A stretch of DNA of 64,000 bases from Methanosarcina horonobensis HB-1 = JCM 15518 (lineage in GTDB: Archaea > Halobacteriota > Methanosarcinia > Methanosarcinales > Methanosarcinaceae): NCBI RefSeq assembly GCF_000970285.1, contig NZ_CP009516.1, positions 3,017,036 through 3,081,035 on the forward strand, read 5' to 3'. The first letter of the stretch is position 1, and each line of letters begins with the position of its first letter. The translations under genes were made by a program, and so were the position numbers. Below, one piece after another: positions 8,732 to 18,257 of the stretch. The notes under the pieces are model-generated. The model ran no database searches. It was not told where the DNA came from and was given only the letters and a program-made list of their open reading frames with translations.

Positions 8732-9784
8732 ATGAAAAAAATAGGGATTGCGATTACCGACCCGGAAGACTGGACAGCCCAGGCACTTATCAATGCAGCC
8801 GGGAAAAAAGGATATTCTCCTTTTGTCTTTGACCTCAGAAAAACAGAAGTCAGGATAGGTTCAGGAGTTTCTGAACCGGCTGCTCTTATTAAAGCCGGGA
8901 AAATCCTGCTCTCGGATCTTGACGCACTTATTGTAAGAGATGTAGGTGCAGGAGCTTTTGAAGGGGTATCTTTCAGGTTTGATACCCTGAGGGAGCTCGA
9001 GGCAGAAGGAGTTGCAGTTATAAACTCCCCGGAAGCCATCCAGAATGCGGCAAACAAGTACCATGCTTCTTACCTTCTGGCAAAAGCCGGGCTCCCTTTG
9101 CCTGAAACCATAGCTGTTCAGAGTGTAGATGCAGCCTTAAAAGCAGTATCAAGATTCGGGGATTCCGTCATAAAACCTGTTTTTGGTTATAAGGGAAAAG
9201 ATATTGCAAGGGTGAAGAACCAAGAGATCCAATTTTCAGACCGAAAAAACGAGCATGTTTCTGTAGAAGAAACTCTTGAAAAACTGCTCGAAGAAAGGGG
9301 AATGCTGTATATCCAGGAGTTTATAGAAAATCCAGGGAGGGACATACGAGCTTTTATTGTCGGAGGCGTTGCCATAGGCGCAATTTACCGAAAAGCTGCT
9401 GCAGGTTCCTGGGTAAATAACCTGAGCCAGGGAGGAAGTTCGGGTAGGTGTGTACTTACCGATAAGCAGAAAGAAATTGCCGAAAAAGCTGCCCTTGCAG
9501 TGGGTGCAACATTCGCGGGTGTTGATATTATAGAAGGTTCTGAAGGTATAAAAGGTCCTGAAGGTATAAAAGGTCCTGAAGGTATAAAAGGTCCTGAAGG
9601 TATAGAAGGTTCTAACGGTCGGGCTGAATACAAAAATAAACAGGCGGAAAGCCAGAAAAATGAAAACGGGCAGGGACCCAGGATACTTGAGGTCAATGGA
9701 ACGCCTTCAGGAAAAGGAATTTTTGATGCATGGGGCATAAATCCTGCAGATTATATTCTGGAATACCTTCAAAATATGTTATGA
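8732..9784 (+). CDS. RimK-type ATP-grasp alpha-L-glutamate ligase (candidate MptN)
   Basis: 350 residues. The N-terminal domain (about 1-100) contains the VRDVGAG and [29 protein letters not shown] segments typical of RimK/CofF/MptN enzymes. The ATP-grasp core has [40 protein letters not shown] and the metal-binding [11 protein letters not shown]. The family joins glutamate to proteins or cofactors using ATP. In Methanosarcina the expected member is MptN, which adds glutamate to tetrahydromethanopterin to form tetrahydrosarcinapterin, but CofF and RimK are alternatives. Between DII and ILEVNG there is a low-complexity insert of about 45 residues, with G-x-x collagen-like repeats and a polar [15 protein letters not shown] tail. 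Confidence 0.85.
   Translation: MKKIGIAITDPEDWTAQALINAAGKKGYSPFVFDLRKTEVRIGSGVSEPAALIKAGKILLSDLDALIVRDVGAGAFEGVSFRFDTLRELEAEGVAVINSPEAIQNAANKYHASYLLAKAGLPLPETIAVQSVDAALKAVSRFGDSVIKPVFGYKGKDIARVKNQEIQFSDRKNEHVSVEETLEKLLEERGMLYIQEFIENPGRDIRAFIVGGVAIGAIYRKAAAGSWVNNLSQGGSSGRCVLTDKQKEIAEKAALAVGATFAGVDIIEGSEGIKGPEGIKGPEGIKGPEGIEGSNGRAEYKNKQAESQKNENGQGPRILEVNGTPSGKGIFDAWGINPADYILEYLQNML
9533..9613 (+). repeat. In-frame 18-bp minisatellite inside the ATP-grasp gene
   Basis: A 9-bp half unit (9533-9541) is followed by four 18-bp units: 9542-9559, 9560-9577, 9578-9595 and 9596-9613. The first three are identical (GAAGGTATAAAAGGTCCT, encoding EGIKGP) and the fourth differs at three positions. Unit length is a multiple of three, so copy-number change keeps the frame. 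Confidence 0.95.
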
Positions 9785-10063
9785 ATTAACTATAAATGTT
9801 ATTGGAGATAGTATAACATATTTTAGGAAGATTTTTCATACAGGTATTATCAAATCTGTAAGCTACCAAACCTACAAACTATCAGATCTGTGAAAGCAGT
9901 AAAAGCAGCCCGTAGATGAAGCAGTCTGCGAACAGGCCGTTTGAGCATGCAGCCTAAAAAAGTCATTAAGAGTTAGAGAGAACTTTTAAACTCTAATCTG
10001 AAAGAAAGCTGCACAGAAAACATTTAAGATACAGGCTGCCCTTGAATAAGCCCGAGGCAAAAG

Positions 10064-10411
10064 ATGAGCGAGTACAAACAATGTATAGTTACCCGGGACG
10101 ACCTGAAACTTTCTAAAGGTAAATTTGCTGTACAGGTAGCACATGCTGCGCTTTCTGCGGCTGAATGGGCAAGCAAAAGCGACCTTGAAAAATGGAAAGA
10201 AGGAGGGCAAAAAAAAGTTGTCCTGAAAGTTCCCACCCTTAAGGATCTTTATGAGCTTAAGGAGAAAGCAAGAAGGGAAGGACTTCCAACAGCCCTGATA
10301 CAGGATGCAGGCCTTACTGAAATCCCTCCTGGGACGGTTACTGTGCTTGGAATCGGACCGGCAAAAGAAGAGATTATAGATAAAGTTACAAGGGACCTCA
10401 AACTTGTCTAA
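10064..10411 (+). CDS. pth2: Peptidyl-tRNA hydrolase, archaeal/eukaryotic type (Pth2)
   Basis: A 115-residue Pth2. It has the [26 protein letters not shown]-terminal block with catalytic-site Lys20 and His27, a [11 protein letters not shown] strand-helix unit, [12 protein letters not shown] with the conserved Asp, and the terminal LGIGPA motif. It releases tRNA from peptidyl-tRNA that drops off ribosomes. Length is exactly that of the family. GAGG precedes the ATG at a suitable distance. Upstream (9785-10063) I see only AT-rich sequence. Confidence 0.95.
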   Translation: MSEYKQCIVTRDDLKLSKGKFAVQVAHAALSAAEWASKSDLEKWKEGGQKKVVLKVPTLKDLYELKEKARREGLPTALIQDAGLTEIPPGTVTVLGIGPAKEEIIDKVTRDLKLV

Positions 10412-10530
10412 CTGCCAGAGTGCCAAAAAAAGGATCGGCCCAGTTTTAAAAAATAAATAGAGGATGCCTGAAGAGATGTTTTCACTGACCGAAAAAAATT
10501 ATATCCATTATTTCATTCAGGAGGGCATTA

Positions 10531-11772
10531 ATGAATAACTCAGAGGTTTTAGAAAAAAACACGCCCTCGACAGTTTTAATTTTATTAATATGCCTTGTAC
10601 TTGTTACAATAACTGGATTTTTCTTTTCGGATTCTATTGGCGTTTTTGCGCATGAGTTAAAAGATTATCTCGGACTGGGTGCAGATTCTGAAAACTCTGA
10701 GCAGGCATTCATACCGGATACTGCTTCTTTTACTTCCCCGGCAATACCTTTGTATTCTACTGAGAAAAACGAACTTACTCCTATTCTGAGGACTCCACTA
10801 CAACCCGGTTTTTCTTTGAGCAGTAATTATCAAACCTCAGAGCTTTTTCAAGGAGGGATAGGTTATCTTAAAATAAGTATCAAAAACGAAGGCAGAAACC
10901 CGATTTTTATTGACAGGTACGGAGTTTCAGTTAACGCCTCTGAATCACGGATTTTTTCCGAAGACTGCGGAGCTTTGCTTTCCCCGGGAGAGGAAAAAAA
11001 CCTTGGAATAATCGCAGTTCGGGTACCTGAAGAAGAAAAAGCCAGTTTAAGCATCGTTCTCTGGCTTCTTGCCTCGACCTCAGAGGGTAAATGGCATGAG
11101 TACGATCCCTATTTTCTAAATGGGTTCAATACGGACTTAAAACCGATGCCTGAAAAAAACAGTCCAAAGTATCGATATAATCCCGGTTATTATTTTAGAA
11201 CAATAAATCGACTGGTAGAACCGTCCGAGCCCGATGTAAGGGCAAAAGCAGCCGAGACAGCCCGTTCATATCCAGGAGCTTATAATATATATCAGGTCTG
11301 TGCCCTCTTTGACATGGTGAAAGAGGAAATCGAGTACGTAAGCGACCCCAGGGGTAATGACATTTGGGAGCCAGCCAATGTTACTCTGAGAATAGGAGCC
11401 GGAGACTGCGAAGACCAGGCAATTCTTCTTTCGTCCATGCTTGAAGCTGTAGGAGGTACGACCAGGGTCTATCTTACAGACAATCATGCTTTTGCAGCTG
11501 TCTATCTGGGCAACGGAACCGATTCAACCGAAGCTGCAGTTAAAGGAGTAAGAACTTATTATGGGAATGTTGATGTAAATTATCTGACAGATGAATACGG
11601 CTCCTGGCTCATGCTTGATCCTACTTCCAGCCTTTACGCAGGCGGACTTCCCGGAAAAACGGCTCAGACAAAGGTGGAAGCAGTCGGAGAAAATGAAACT
11701 TACAGGAGCTGGACTTTCGTAAATACAACCGAAGTAAAAGTGATTGACATCAGTACCAGAGCAGTTAAATAA
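10531..11772 (+). CDS. Membrane-anchored transglutaminase-like protein
   Basis: 413 residues. A membrane segment at about 13-33 is followed by an extracytoplasmic part with a beta-sandwich-like region (100-180), then a transglutaminase-like core. The presumed Cys-His-Asp triad is visible as C293 in GDCEDQA, H319 in DNHAFA, and D363 in LMLDPTSSLYAGG. Archaeal members may be proteases or crosslinking enzymes; the substrate is unknown. AGGAGG 6 nt before the ATG is a strong ribosome binding site. Another transglutaminase-like gene lies at 36984-38093, sharing the same triad order but little else. Confidence 0.85.
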   Translation: MNNSEVLEKNTPSTVLILLICLVLVTITGFFFSDSIGVFAHELKDYLGLGADSENSEQAFIPDTASFTSPAIPLYSTEKNELTPILRTPLQPGFSLSSNYQTSELFQGGIGYLKISIKNEGRNPIFIDRYGVSVNASESRIFSEDCGALLSPGEEKNLGIIAVRVPEEEKASLSIVLWLLASTSEGKWHEYDPYFLNGFNTDLKPMPEKNSPKYRYNPGYYFRTINRLVEPSEPDVRAKAAETARSYPGAYNIYQVCALFDMVKEEIEYVSDPRGNDIWEPANVTLRIGAGDCEDQAILLSSMLEAVGGTTRVYLTDNHAFAAVYLGNGTDSTEAAVKGVRTYYGNVDVNYLTDEYGSWLMLDPTSSLYAGGLPGKTAQTKVEAVGENETYRSWTFVNTTEVKVIDISTRAVK

Positions 11773-11825
11773 CTTCTATTTATTATCCAGAATACCCGGG
11801 AAGAAATGCTTCCCGGAAAGCCATC

Positions 11826-11895
11826 AAAAGCTGTCACATAAAAGCTGTTACATAAAAGCTGTTACATAAAAGCTGTCACATAAAAGCTGTTACAT
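11826..11895 (+). repeat. Five tandem copies of a 14-bp repeat
   Basis: AAAAGCTGTYACAT is repeated five times in perfect phase (11826-11839 through 11882-11895). The only variation is C or T at one position. It lies between the transglutaminase-like gene and truD. Confidence 0.95.
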
Positions 11896-12016
11896 TCACC
11901 AGACAACGGTGTATCGTACCTTTTTAACTCTTGATCAATGGTTCAGACCTAAGTTTTATCCGGCAGATTTTTACCCATAATTATTACCTAATTTAGAAAA
12001 GGAGTGTTTGCAACAT

Positions 12017-13333
12017 ATGGAAGTTCCGGAAATTGAAAAACAGATAGGAATAAATCTTTACTCTACTGATACTGAGGGGCTTGGAGGGCAGCTCCGCCAG
12101 GAAATAGAGGATTTCATTGTAAAAGAAATTACAAACCGTGAGGAAGGACAGGAAGGAAAATATCTAATTATCGAACTTACAAAAAGGGACTGGGATACTC
12201 ATCACCTGACCCGAACTCTCGCGAAAATTCTGCAGATAAGCCAGAAGAGAATCAGCGTTGCGGGCACAAAGGATAAAAGGGCACTTACTACTCAGAAAAT
12301 CAGTATATTTGATACCGATGAATCAGATATTGAAAAAATCCACTTAAAAGACATAGAAATAAAAGTGCTGGGCCGTTCCCGAAAGTCCGTAGAACTTGGA
12401 GACCTGTGGGGAAATGATTTCATTATTACAGTCAGGGACATTGAGAATTCTCCCGAAGAGACAGAAGCTTTGCTCAAAAAGATAACTGACGAAATTCTTG
12501 CCCAGGGTGGCGTTCCCAATTTCTTCGGGATCCAGCGTTTCGGATCTGTCCGTCCTGTTACTCACTTGGTAGGGAAAGCCATTGTTGAAGGAGACTTTGA
12601 AAAAGCAGCCCTCCTCTATATTGCCGAATCCTTCCCGGAAGAACCCGAGGAAACAAAAAAAGCCCGCCAGTTTGTCAAAGAGACAAGGGACTTCAAGGAA
12701 GGCCTGAAAACCTACCCCCTTCGCCTTGGCCACGAAAGGGCAATGATGAATCACCTGATAGCAAATCCGGAAGATTATTCCGGATCTTTCCGCGTGCTTC
12801 CCCAGAATCTCTACAGGATGTTCGTGCATGGGTACCAGTCCTATATTTATAACATGATTCTCTGCCGCAGGATAGAAGCCGGTATACCTCTGAACCGGGC
12901 AGTTGAAGGCGATATAGTCTGTTTCAGAAACGAAGCCGGCCTTCCGGACTCCTCAAAGACCGAGAAAGTTACCTCTGAAACAGTAAATGCCATGAACCGC
13001 CTGATAAAGCGTGGCAGAGCCTTCATAACCGCTCCTCTTCCTGGTTATGTTACAGAATTTGCTTCCGGAAGACCTGGAGAAATAGAAAATGAAGTCCTTA
13101 AAGAACTTGGAGTTTCTCTCGAGGGTTTCAATGTGGAAGAGTTTCCTGAAATGAGCTCGAAAGGCACCAGAAGGGAAGTTCTCCTTCAGGTTGAACCGAA
13201 GTTTGAGGTTGCTGAAGATGAGCTGAACCCCGGGAAATCAAAAGCAGTTCTTGAGTTCATGCTTCCTAAAGGAAGTTATGCTACAACTGTACTGCGGGAA
13301 TACATGAAAGTCGATCCTCTGCAGATGAGTTAA
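12017..13333 (+). CDS. truD: tRNA pseudouridine synthase D
   Basis: 438 residues from the ATG at 12017. An in-frame TTG lies at 12008, but GGAG at 12001 is only 4 nt from it and 12 nt from the ATG, so the ATG is preferred. TruD motifs: EDFIVKE (31-37), the catalytic Asp86 in VAGTKDKRALTTQ, NFFGIQRFG, GYQSYIYN and LPGY. The large insertion domain typical of archaeal members accounts for the length. The archaeal/eukaryotic TruD (Pus7) family makes pseudouridine at tRNA position 13 and other sites. A convergent terminator follows. Confidence 0.95.
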   Translation: MEVPEIEKQIGINLYSTDTEGLGGQLRQEIEDFIVKEITNREEGQEGKYLIIELTKRDWDTHHLTRTLAKILQISQKRISVAGTKDKRALTTQKISIFDTDESDIEKIHLKDIEIKVLGRSRKSVELGDLWGNDFIITVRDIENSPEETEALLKKITDEILAQGGVPNFFGIQRFGSVRPVTHLVGKAIVEGDFEKAALLYIAESFPEEPEETKKARQFVKETRDFKEGLKTYPLRLGHERAMMNHLIANPEDYSGSFRVLPQNLYRMFVHGYQSYIYNMILCRRIEAGIPLNRAVEGDIVCFRNEAGLPDSSKTEKVTSETVNAMNRLIKRGRAFITAPLPGYVTEFASGRPGEIENEVLKELGVSLEGFNVEEFPEMSSKGTRREVLLQVEPKFEVAEDELNPGKSKAVLEFMLPKGSYATTVLREYMKVDPLQMS

Positions 13334-13367
13334 AAAGCTGAGGGGTCAAAAACAGGTCTAGATATAG

Positions 13368-13404
13368 AAAGACAGTTAGCTTCAGTTAACTATTTGTCTT
13401 TTTT
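13368..13404. terminator. Bidirectional terminator between truD and the PQQ-propeller gene
   Basis: AAAGACA (13368-13374) pairs with TGTCTTT (13395-13401), and AGTTA/TAACT can pair inside it. A T6 run ends the right arm and an A-run borders the left arm, so the hairpin can serve both converging genes. Confidence 0.6.
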
Positions 13405-13468
13405 AGTTAGGGAGCCTTTAACTCCCCGGCATCCTGACCCGTTAAAGCTCAACGCAGGTGAGTGACTT

Positions 13469-15277
13469 TTAATCCAGTTTGCTTCCATTTTGAAAATCAG
13501 GAGATCTTTCATCACTCTTCTTTTTTCTTCTCCAGATCCCATAATACAAAAATATAACACCAACCAGAAAGATTACAGGCAGAGACCAGAAGGTTAGAAA
13601 AGCCAGTATTCCCAGTACTTCCCACGCACAGATATATGGGTCAATAACTTTAAGAGAAAGCAAAAGAACCTCAACTAAAGCTATCAGCCATAAACCAAAA
13701 AAGAAGGCTCTGTTTTTATTTTGTTTCAGAAGTATTACCAGCAGAAGAAGCATTCCGGAGATAGCAATCGGGGGATAATAGAAAGTAGCAGAATTCTCGA
13801 GCCCTCTGGTAAAGAGCAGCCCTCCTTCTCCGTGATCAAAGGCATACAGTATACCCTCAGTTGAAACCAGGTATAATTTGTCTTTGTACAGTGTTGGATC
13901 CGATACTGTGGTACCTTTTATTCTGCTGCTGCTCCATACGGGTTCCCCTGTACTGGAGTCAAAGACTTTTATATTGTACTGGCCTGTGGAATATACATAT
14001 TTATCAGTAATCACGAATGATGAGGCAGGCAGTGAATAAGGAAGCTCTTCCAAAACTTCTCCAGTGCTTGCATTTAACAGGACAGGTGTGTTGGTATTAA
14101 CGAGTATTCTGTCATTTTTTATTTCAACGATACTGGCCCACTCACCAATATTTTTCTTCCAAATATTCTCACCAGACTCAGCAAATAGTGCGATAATGTC
14201 TCCTTTGCCTTTAATATAGACCATATCTTTGTAAAGGAAAGGACTGTAAGAGTATTCACTTAAATCTGTATATCTCCAAACTTCCTCCCCTGTTTTTGTA
14301 TCTAGTGCAATTAAACCCAAATAATTACTAATCACTACAAAGTCCTCATTCACTACCAGATCTGACATCGAATTTTCAAGTTCCTGTTCCCACCTTAAGT
14401 TCCCATTTTCAATATCAATTGCAGCTATACGCATCTCGTAGGGCGTGCTGACAAACAGCGTCTTCCCAAAAATGAGAGGATTTTCCCACCAGATATCTGG
14501 AGATTCTCTACTCCATAACAGCTCACCGGTTTTTGCATCCAGTGCATCAATCTTTGAAGGGCACACTGCATACAAAATCCCATTCTTATACGCCAGGTCA
14601 GCACTCGACTCTTTATTCCAGAGTTGTTCTCCGGTTTCCGCATCCAGAGCTATAATATTCTCTTCATACTCCTCGCAAATGTAGAGAATCCCGTCCACAG
14701 CAAGGATTTTCACGGCCGGCTTTTCACACCCAAACTCCCAGGGCAATTTATAGGTCCAAGCAACTTTTAAAGGTGGAGTCAGGGTTACAGGTTCAGTTTC
14801 ACTTAGATAAAGTGAAAGATTAGAGAATTCAAAATCATCGTAATTACTGCCATTAGCATTACTCCCGGCACTGATTTTTATGGTATTATTTCCGGAATTA
14901 AAATAAGAAAAATGAACCGGAATTGTGATGTTTACTGCAGCAGAATCCGAAGTTTCTGTCTGAACATAGTCGTTAAGGGATCCAATTTCTATATTATTGA
15001 GATATACTTTATCTAAAAATTCATCTGTTGGCCCTGGAACGACACTTCTGCCAGTCAATGTGAGTTCTGCACTTTCTATATCCACCGAAGGGTCCAGAGT
15101 AAAAATTGTTGTGTAAATCAACCCTTCAGGATCATCCGGATTCAATTCTTCTTTAAAATCATCACCAAGATGGTGGTACTCGGTGTCGAGAACTATTTCA
15201 GTTGCTGAAGCAACTGAAGCGAAAACGAATAAAGAAGCGAATAAAAATAGTATGACATATATCAGATTTTTCTTCAC
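13469..15277 (-). CDS. Secreted/membrane PQQ-like beta-propeller protein
   Basis: 602 residues. A signal peptide (about 1-26) precedes a beta-sandwich-like N-terminal domain (27-170). A PQQ/quinoprotein-type propeller follows (about 175-480), with repeated A.DAETGE.LW, ALDTKTGEEVWRY and D.STGEPVW blades. The C-terminus has about three hydrophobic helices (about 490-590) and a basic tail (RRKKKSDER). No dehydrogenase motifs are visible, so it is more likely a binding or structural surface protein. The start is GTG 15275-15277, with AGAGGG 6 nt before it. Two more leftward genes for exported proteins lie upstream. Confidence 0.85.
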   Translation of the reverse strand: MKKNLIYVILFLFASLFVFASVASATEIVLDTEYHHLGDDFKEELNPDDPEGLIYTTIFTLDPSVDIESAELTLTGRSVVPGPTDEFLDKVYLNNIEIGSLNDYVQTETSDSAAVNITIPVHFSYFNSGNNTIKISAGSNANGSNYDDFEFSNLSLYLSETEPVTLTPPLKVAWTYKLPWEFGCEKPAVKILAVDGILYICEEYEENIIALDAETGEQLWNKESSADLAYKNGILYAVCPSKIDALDAKTGELLWSRESPDIWWENPLIFGKTLFVSTPYEMRIAAIDIENGNLRWEQELENSMSDLVVNEDFVVISNYLGLIALDTKTGEEVWRYTDLSEYSYSPFLYKDMVYIKGKGDIIALFAESGENIWKKNIGEWASIVEIKNDRILVNTNTPVLLNASTGEVLEELPYSLPASSFVITDKYVYSTGQYNIKVFDSSTGEPVWSSSRIKGTTVSDPTLYKDKLYLVSTEGILYAFDHGEGGLLFTRGLENSATFYYPPIAISGMLLLLVILLKQNKNRAFFFGLWLIALVEVLLLSLKVIDPYICAWEVLGILAFLTFWSLPVIFLVGVIFLYYGIWRRKKKSDERSPDFQNGSKLD

Positions 15278-15525
15278 CAGATCCCTCTAATTTGTATTTT
15301 CACCGCTCTACTTAAAATAATTTACTATGAACTTTTCTGAGGAACTGTAGATAAAATGACAGGAAAAGCACCAAACACCCTGCAGGCGAACGTTTTTTCC
15401 TTTAAACTAATACAAAAAAGTAGAGAACAGAAGTGGAACCAGAGCAGAACCGACTGCCTATAAAATTCCCGGATTAAAGGAGTATACACTTCAATCAGTA
15501 ACCAGGAAATTCTAACCGCGTTCAA

Positions 15526-16794
15526 TCAGCTTCTGCTTCTAATGCGGGCTGAAAGCAAAACTCCTGACAAAGTAAGTATTGCCCTGAAACCAGGAATACT
15601 CACGGGTATCCGTGCATTTTCTGCCGATCCTTCAGTTTTGTTAGCTTCTTCAGCTCCTTCTGATTCTTCGGTTATTTCTAGCTCTTCTGCTTCCTTGGTT
15701 ATAGTTCCTTCATCTTCTTGAACAAATACTTCATAGCTGAACACGACAGGCACATCATTAACCCCTATCTCATTTCCCGACTGGTCAAATATGCTGTAAA
15801 TATTATCTAGAGTCGAATTATTAATTTCTGAACCTTCCAGAATTCCTACAGTTAAACAATTCTCGATGCTACAGCCATAACTTATAACCGGTCCCTGAGG
15901 ATAAAAGTAAAGCTCCATATTGTTCCTTGAAAGTTCGCAGGTAGTATGAAGTTGTTCGAACCATTCTCGGGTCTGGTCTTCGATATAGAACTCACGTTCT
16001 GTTCCATAAGTCGCGATCAACGTATTTTTCTTTTGAGCTTCAATTTTTTCAAGTCCCATTTTTGCAAATAAGCGAACTCTTTCATCTTCATCGTTCAGAG
16101 TTTCCGTAAGCGGTCCAATTGCACGCTTGTCTCCTATCCTACCAAGAGCTTCTGCCGCACGTGCGCGGACTTTAGGATCATTGTCCCCAAGAACCCCGAT
16201 TAGAGGCTCTACGGCTGGTTCACCCATCAGACCCAGATGATAACCCAGATCTGCATCAAGTTCCGGATTTTCTTTCAGCGCCTGAATCATGGGCTGGATT
16301 GCTCTTTCATCTTTGATCCCGGCAAGGACTTGAACCGCCTTCATCTGGAGAAAAATATCCTCATTTTCATTCTGCAAAATTTCGATGAGAGGTTCTACAG
16401 CAGGTTCTCCGATTGCAATAAGGGCATCAGTTGCGGCTTTTTCAACTTCCCATTCTTCATCTGTCAGTAGACAGAAGAGCGGCTTTATGGCTCTTTCATC
16501 CTTTATTTTGCCGAGAGTGATGGCTGCATTTTCCCGAATTTCCGGGTCTTCAGCTCCAAGTGCCTGAATCAAAGGCTCAACTGCAGGCTCACCGATTTCG
16601 ACCAGGACTTTTACGGAGTCTGCTTTAACATCTACATCCTGCGCGTTAAGATCCTTGATTAAAGCCTCTATTTCTGGTTCCTCTGAAATAGCAATGGCCG
16701 TGTGAATTCCGGAAAAAAGAGATAATTGAATAATTATCAATGCAAAAAACATGAAACTAGTTTTTAAGGTAGTCTTTGACTTCCCAGTCCTCAT
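15526..16794 (-). CDS. Secreted HEAT-repeat protein with PGF-CTERM-like tail
   Basis: About 422 residues from the ATG at 16792-16794, which has GGTGAT just upstream. A TTG at 16821 would add nine residues. A signal peptide (TSFMFFALIIIQLSLFSG) is followed by six or seven HEAT/PBS-lyase repeats (G.PAVEPLI..L....E..R..AA.ALG.I.DERA), then a non-repeat domain, an acidic Glu/Thr-rich linker, and a C-terminal PGF followed by a hydrophobic stretch and Arg-rich end (ARIRSRS). That tail resembles PGF-CTERM sorting signals processed by archaeosortase. It is probably surface anchored, with a protein-interaction role. Confidence 0.8.
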   Translation of the reverse strand: MRTGKSKTTLKTSFMFFALIIIQLSLFSGIHTAIAISEEPEIEALIKDLNAQDVDVKADSVKVLVEIGEPAVEPLIQALGAEDPEIRENAAITLGKIKDERAIKPLFCLLTDEEWEVEKAATDALIAIGEPAVEPLIEILQNENEDIFLQMKAVQVLAGIKDERAIQPMIQALKENPELDADLGYHLGLMGEPAVEPLIGVLGDNDPKVRARAAEALGRIGDKRAIGPLTETLNDEDERVRLFAKMGLEKIEAQKKNTLIATYGTEREFYIEDQTREWFEQLHTTCELSRNNMELYFYPQGPVISYGCSIENCLTVGILEGSEINNSTLDNIYSIFDQSGNEIGVNDVPVVFSYEVFVQEDEGTITKEAEELEITEESEGAEEANKTEGSAENARIPVSIPGFRAILTLSGVLLSARIRSRS

Positions 16795-16884
16795 TTTATC
16801 ACCCGACTTAGATTTTCTCAAAATTTAAAAACTCCAAAGTTTGAAGTTTTGACCTTATAACCTCAAATTAAAAACGGATCGTTT

Positions 16885-17364
16885 TTATCCCGTTATCGTG
16901 GCCATATCGAGGAATAAAAGCCTTCTTGCTTCTTGTTTTGGAATCAGGTAGCCGTTGACCTCATCGAGCTTGGGATCTGCCGGGTCTACCCCGTATTTTT
17001 CAATATAAGATTCTCTTGCCTCTTCCATAATTTTTGACATTTCCTGCTCACTCATTACAAAATCGTAATCTTTGCCTTCGATCAGACCCTCTGGAGGCTC
17101 GCCTGTCTCGCTGACAATAACTCTTAAGTTACTTTGAAAAATCGTGCCTTCCAGATAATTTGGAAGTTCTCCCCTGGCAAATTTGAGATCATTTTCCGTA
17201 ATGTTATATTCTTCGTACAGCTCTTGCAGCTCTTCATCCGTATAACTAATATCTTCATTAAAGAGAAGATCGACTGCCGTTTTTTCCAGATTTATGTAAT
17301 TTAGCCCGAGAATCCCTATAGTACATACAAAAACTACGATCATTGCTGCCCACGCTTTATTCAT
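16885..17364 (-). CDS. Hypothetical membrane-anchored protein, 159 aa
   Basis: One N-terminal membrane segment (MNKAWAAMIVVFVCTIGILG, about residues 6-24) is followed by an acidic, helix-rich extracytoplasmic region. I do not recognise the family. The start at ATG 17362-17364 follows GGTGAA at 7 nt; a more upstream in-frame ATG at 17385 has no ribosome binding site. It ends 90 nt before the HEAT-protein gene in the same direction and may be co-transcribed. The EYNITENDL and EKYGVDPADP segments suggest a compact helical domain. Confidence 0.65.
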   Translation of the reverse strand: MNKAWAAMIVVFVCTIGILGLNYINLEKTAVDLLFNEDISYTDEELQELYEEYNITENDLKFARGELPNYLEGTIFQSNLRVIVSETGEPPEGLIEGKDYDFVMSEQEMSKIMEEARESYIEKYGVDPADPKLDEVNGYLIPKQEARRLLFLDMATITG

Positions 17365-17487
17365 ATAATGTTCACCCGGGATCAATAGGATACAAGAAAT
17401 CAGTTACATTGCAAAATAAATAAGAAGCTTTAAATCATATAACCTTTCTGTGAAAATTGAATTCGGAATTTTTATAAAATATCTTAA

Positions 17488-17554
17488 GAAAATAAAGTGC
17501 TGTCTTTTCCTCTTAGTTTGAGGATCTGAGAGAAAAAGACAGCACTTTATTTTC
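17488..17554. repeat. 21-bp perfect inverted repeat between divergent genes
   Basis: Positions 17488-17508 and 17534-17554 are exact reverse complements (core AAAGTGCTGTCTTTT), with a 25-nt spacer. It sits 123 nt upstream of the leftward gene's start and 53 nt upstream of the rightward start. It is not at a gene end, so a simple terminator role is unlikely. It could be an operator, a small structured RNA or a mobile-element scar. Confidence 0.85.
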
Positions 17555-17607
17555 AAGCTTAATATAGTTGGACTAAAACATGCAAAAAAGAAAAGAAACG
17601 CCGGAAA

Positions 17608-18108
17608 ATGAATAATAGGAGGGAACAAGTCAAAGCAAATGCAAAATTTGGAATGGCTGCGCTGGCCATGACGTTACTTCTGGTAGTCGTCTTTTTTACA
17701 CCGACTGAGGATACACAAAAAGCTTCAGATGAAGGTGAAGAGAAAGGAGAGAATAATGAAGAAGCTGCATATGCACCCTGGTTTAATGAAGGCGATCCCT
17801 GGTTTGCTGAAGGTGATGAATTAAACCGACTCAGTGGCGATGAACTTCGCGCCCTTGCAGAACAGAACGAAACAATAAGAAAAATGCTCGAAGAAGATCA
17901 AAAACTTGAGCCTGTCCGGATCGAAAGCCTTGAGGATTTAGAGCACCTTCCGGAAAACTATCCTGAAGAAAAGAAAAGACTGGAAATTGCAGATTATCTC
18001 GCGAGACAAAATCTATCGAAAGAAATAGCAAATATTTCCGATAGTATCTCGGAAACAAATATCAGCGAAGCAAACGAGTCCGCAGTAGGATCAACGAATC
18101 AACAATAA
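17608..18108 (+). CDS. Hypothetical membrane-anchored acidic protein, 166 aa
   Basis: A short basic N-terminus and one membrane segment (residues 15-30) are followed by an acidic, Asn/Glu-rich external part. It contains a near-repeat, APWFNEGDPWFAEGDE, and a predicted coiled segment (ELRALAEQNETIRKMLEEDQ). The family is not recognised. The ATG at 17608 lacks a clear ribosome binding site, and an AGGAGG just inside the frame has no usable start after it. It resembles the divergent gene at 16885-17364 in architecture (one TM plus acidic domain) but not in visible sequence. Confidence 0.6.
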   Translation: MNNRREQVKANAKFGMAALAMTLLLVVVFFTPTEDTQKASDEGEEKGENNEEAAYAPWFNEGDPWFAEGDELNRLSGDELRALAEQNETIRKMLEEDQKLEPVRIESLEDLEHLPENYPEEKKRLEIADYLARQNLSKEIANISDSISETNISEANESAVGSTNQQ

Positions 18109-18257
18109 GAGGAACGAATCAGCAACGGAGTCAATGAATCAATTAAAAAGCAGCACTGATGGGCTGGCAACGAACTGAGATGATGAATAGATAACGAGAT
18201 GATGAATAGATAACTATAGATGAGAAACGATAAACTTTCTCTGCCTCTTCGCATAAA

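Noticed and set aside
9533-9613. CRISPR-like array.
   Set aside because: The repeats are contiguous without spacers and lie in frame within a gene.
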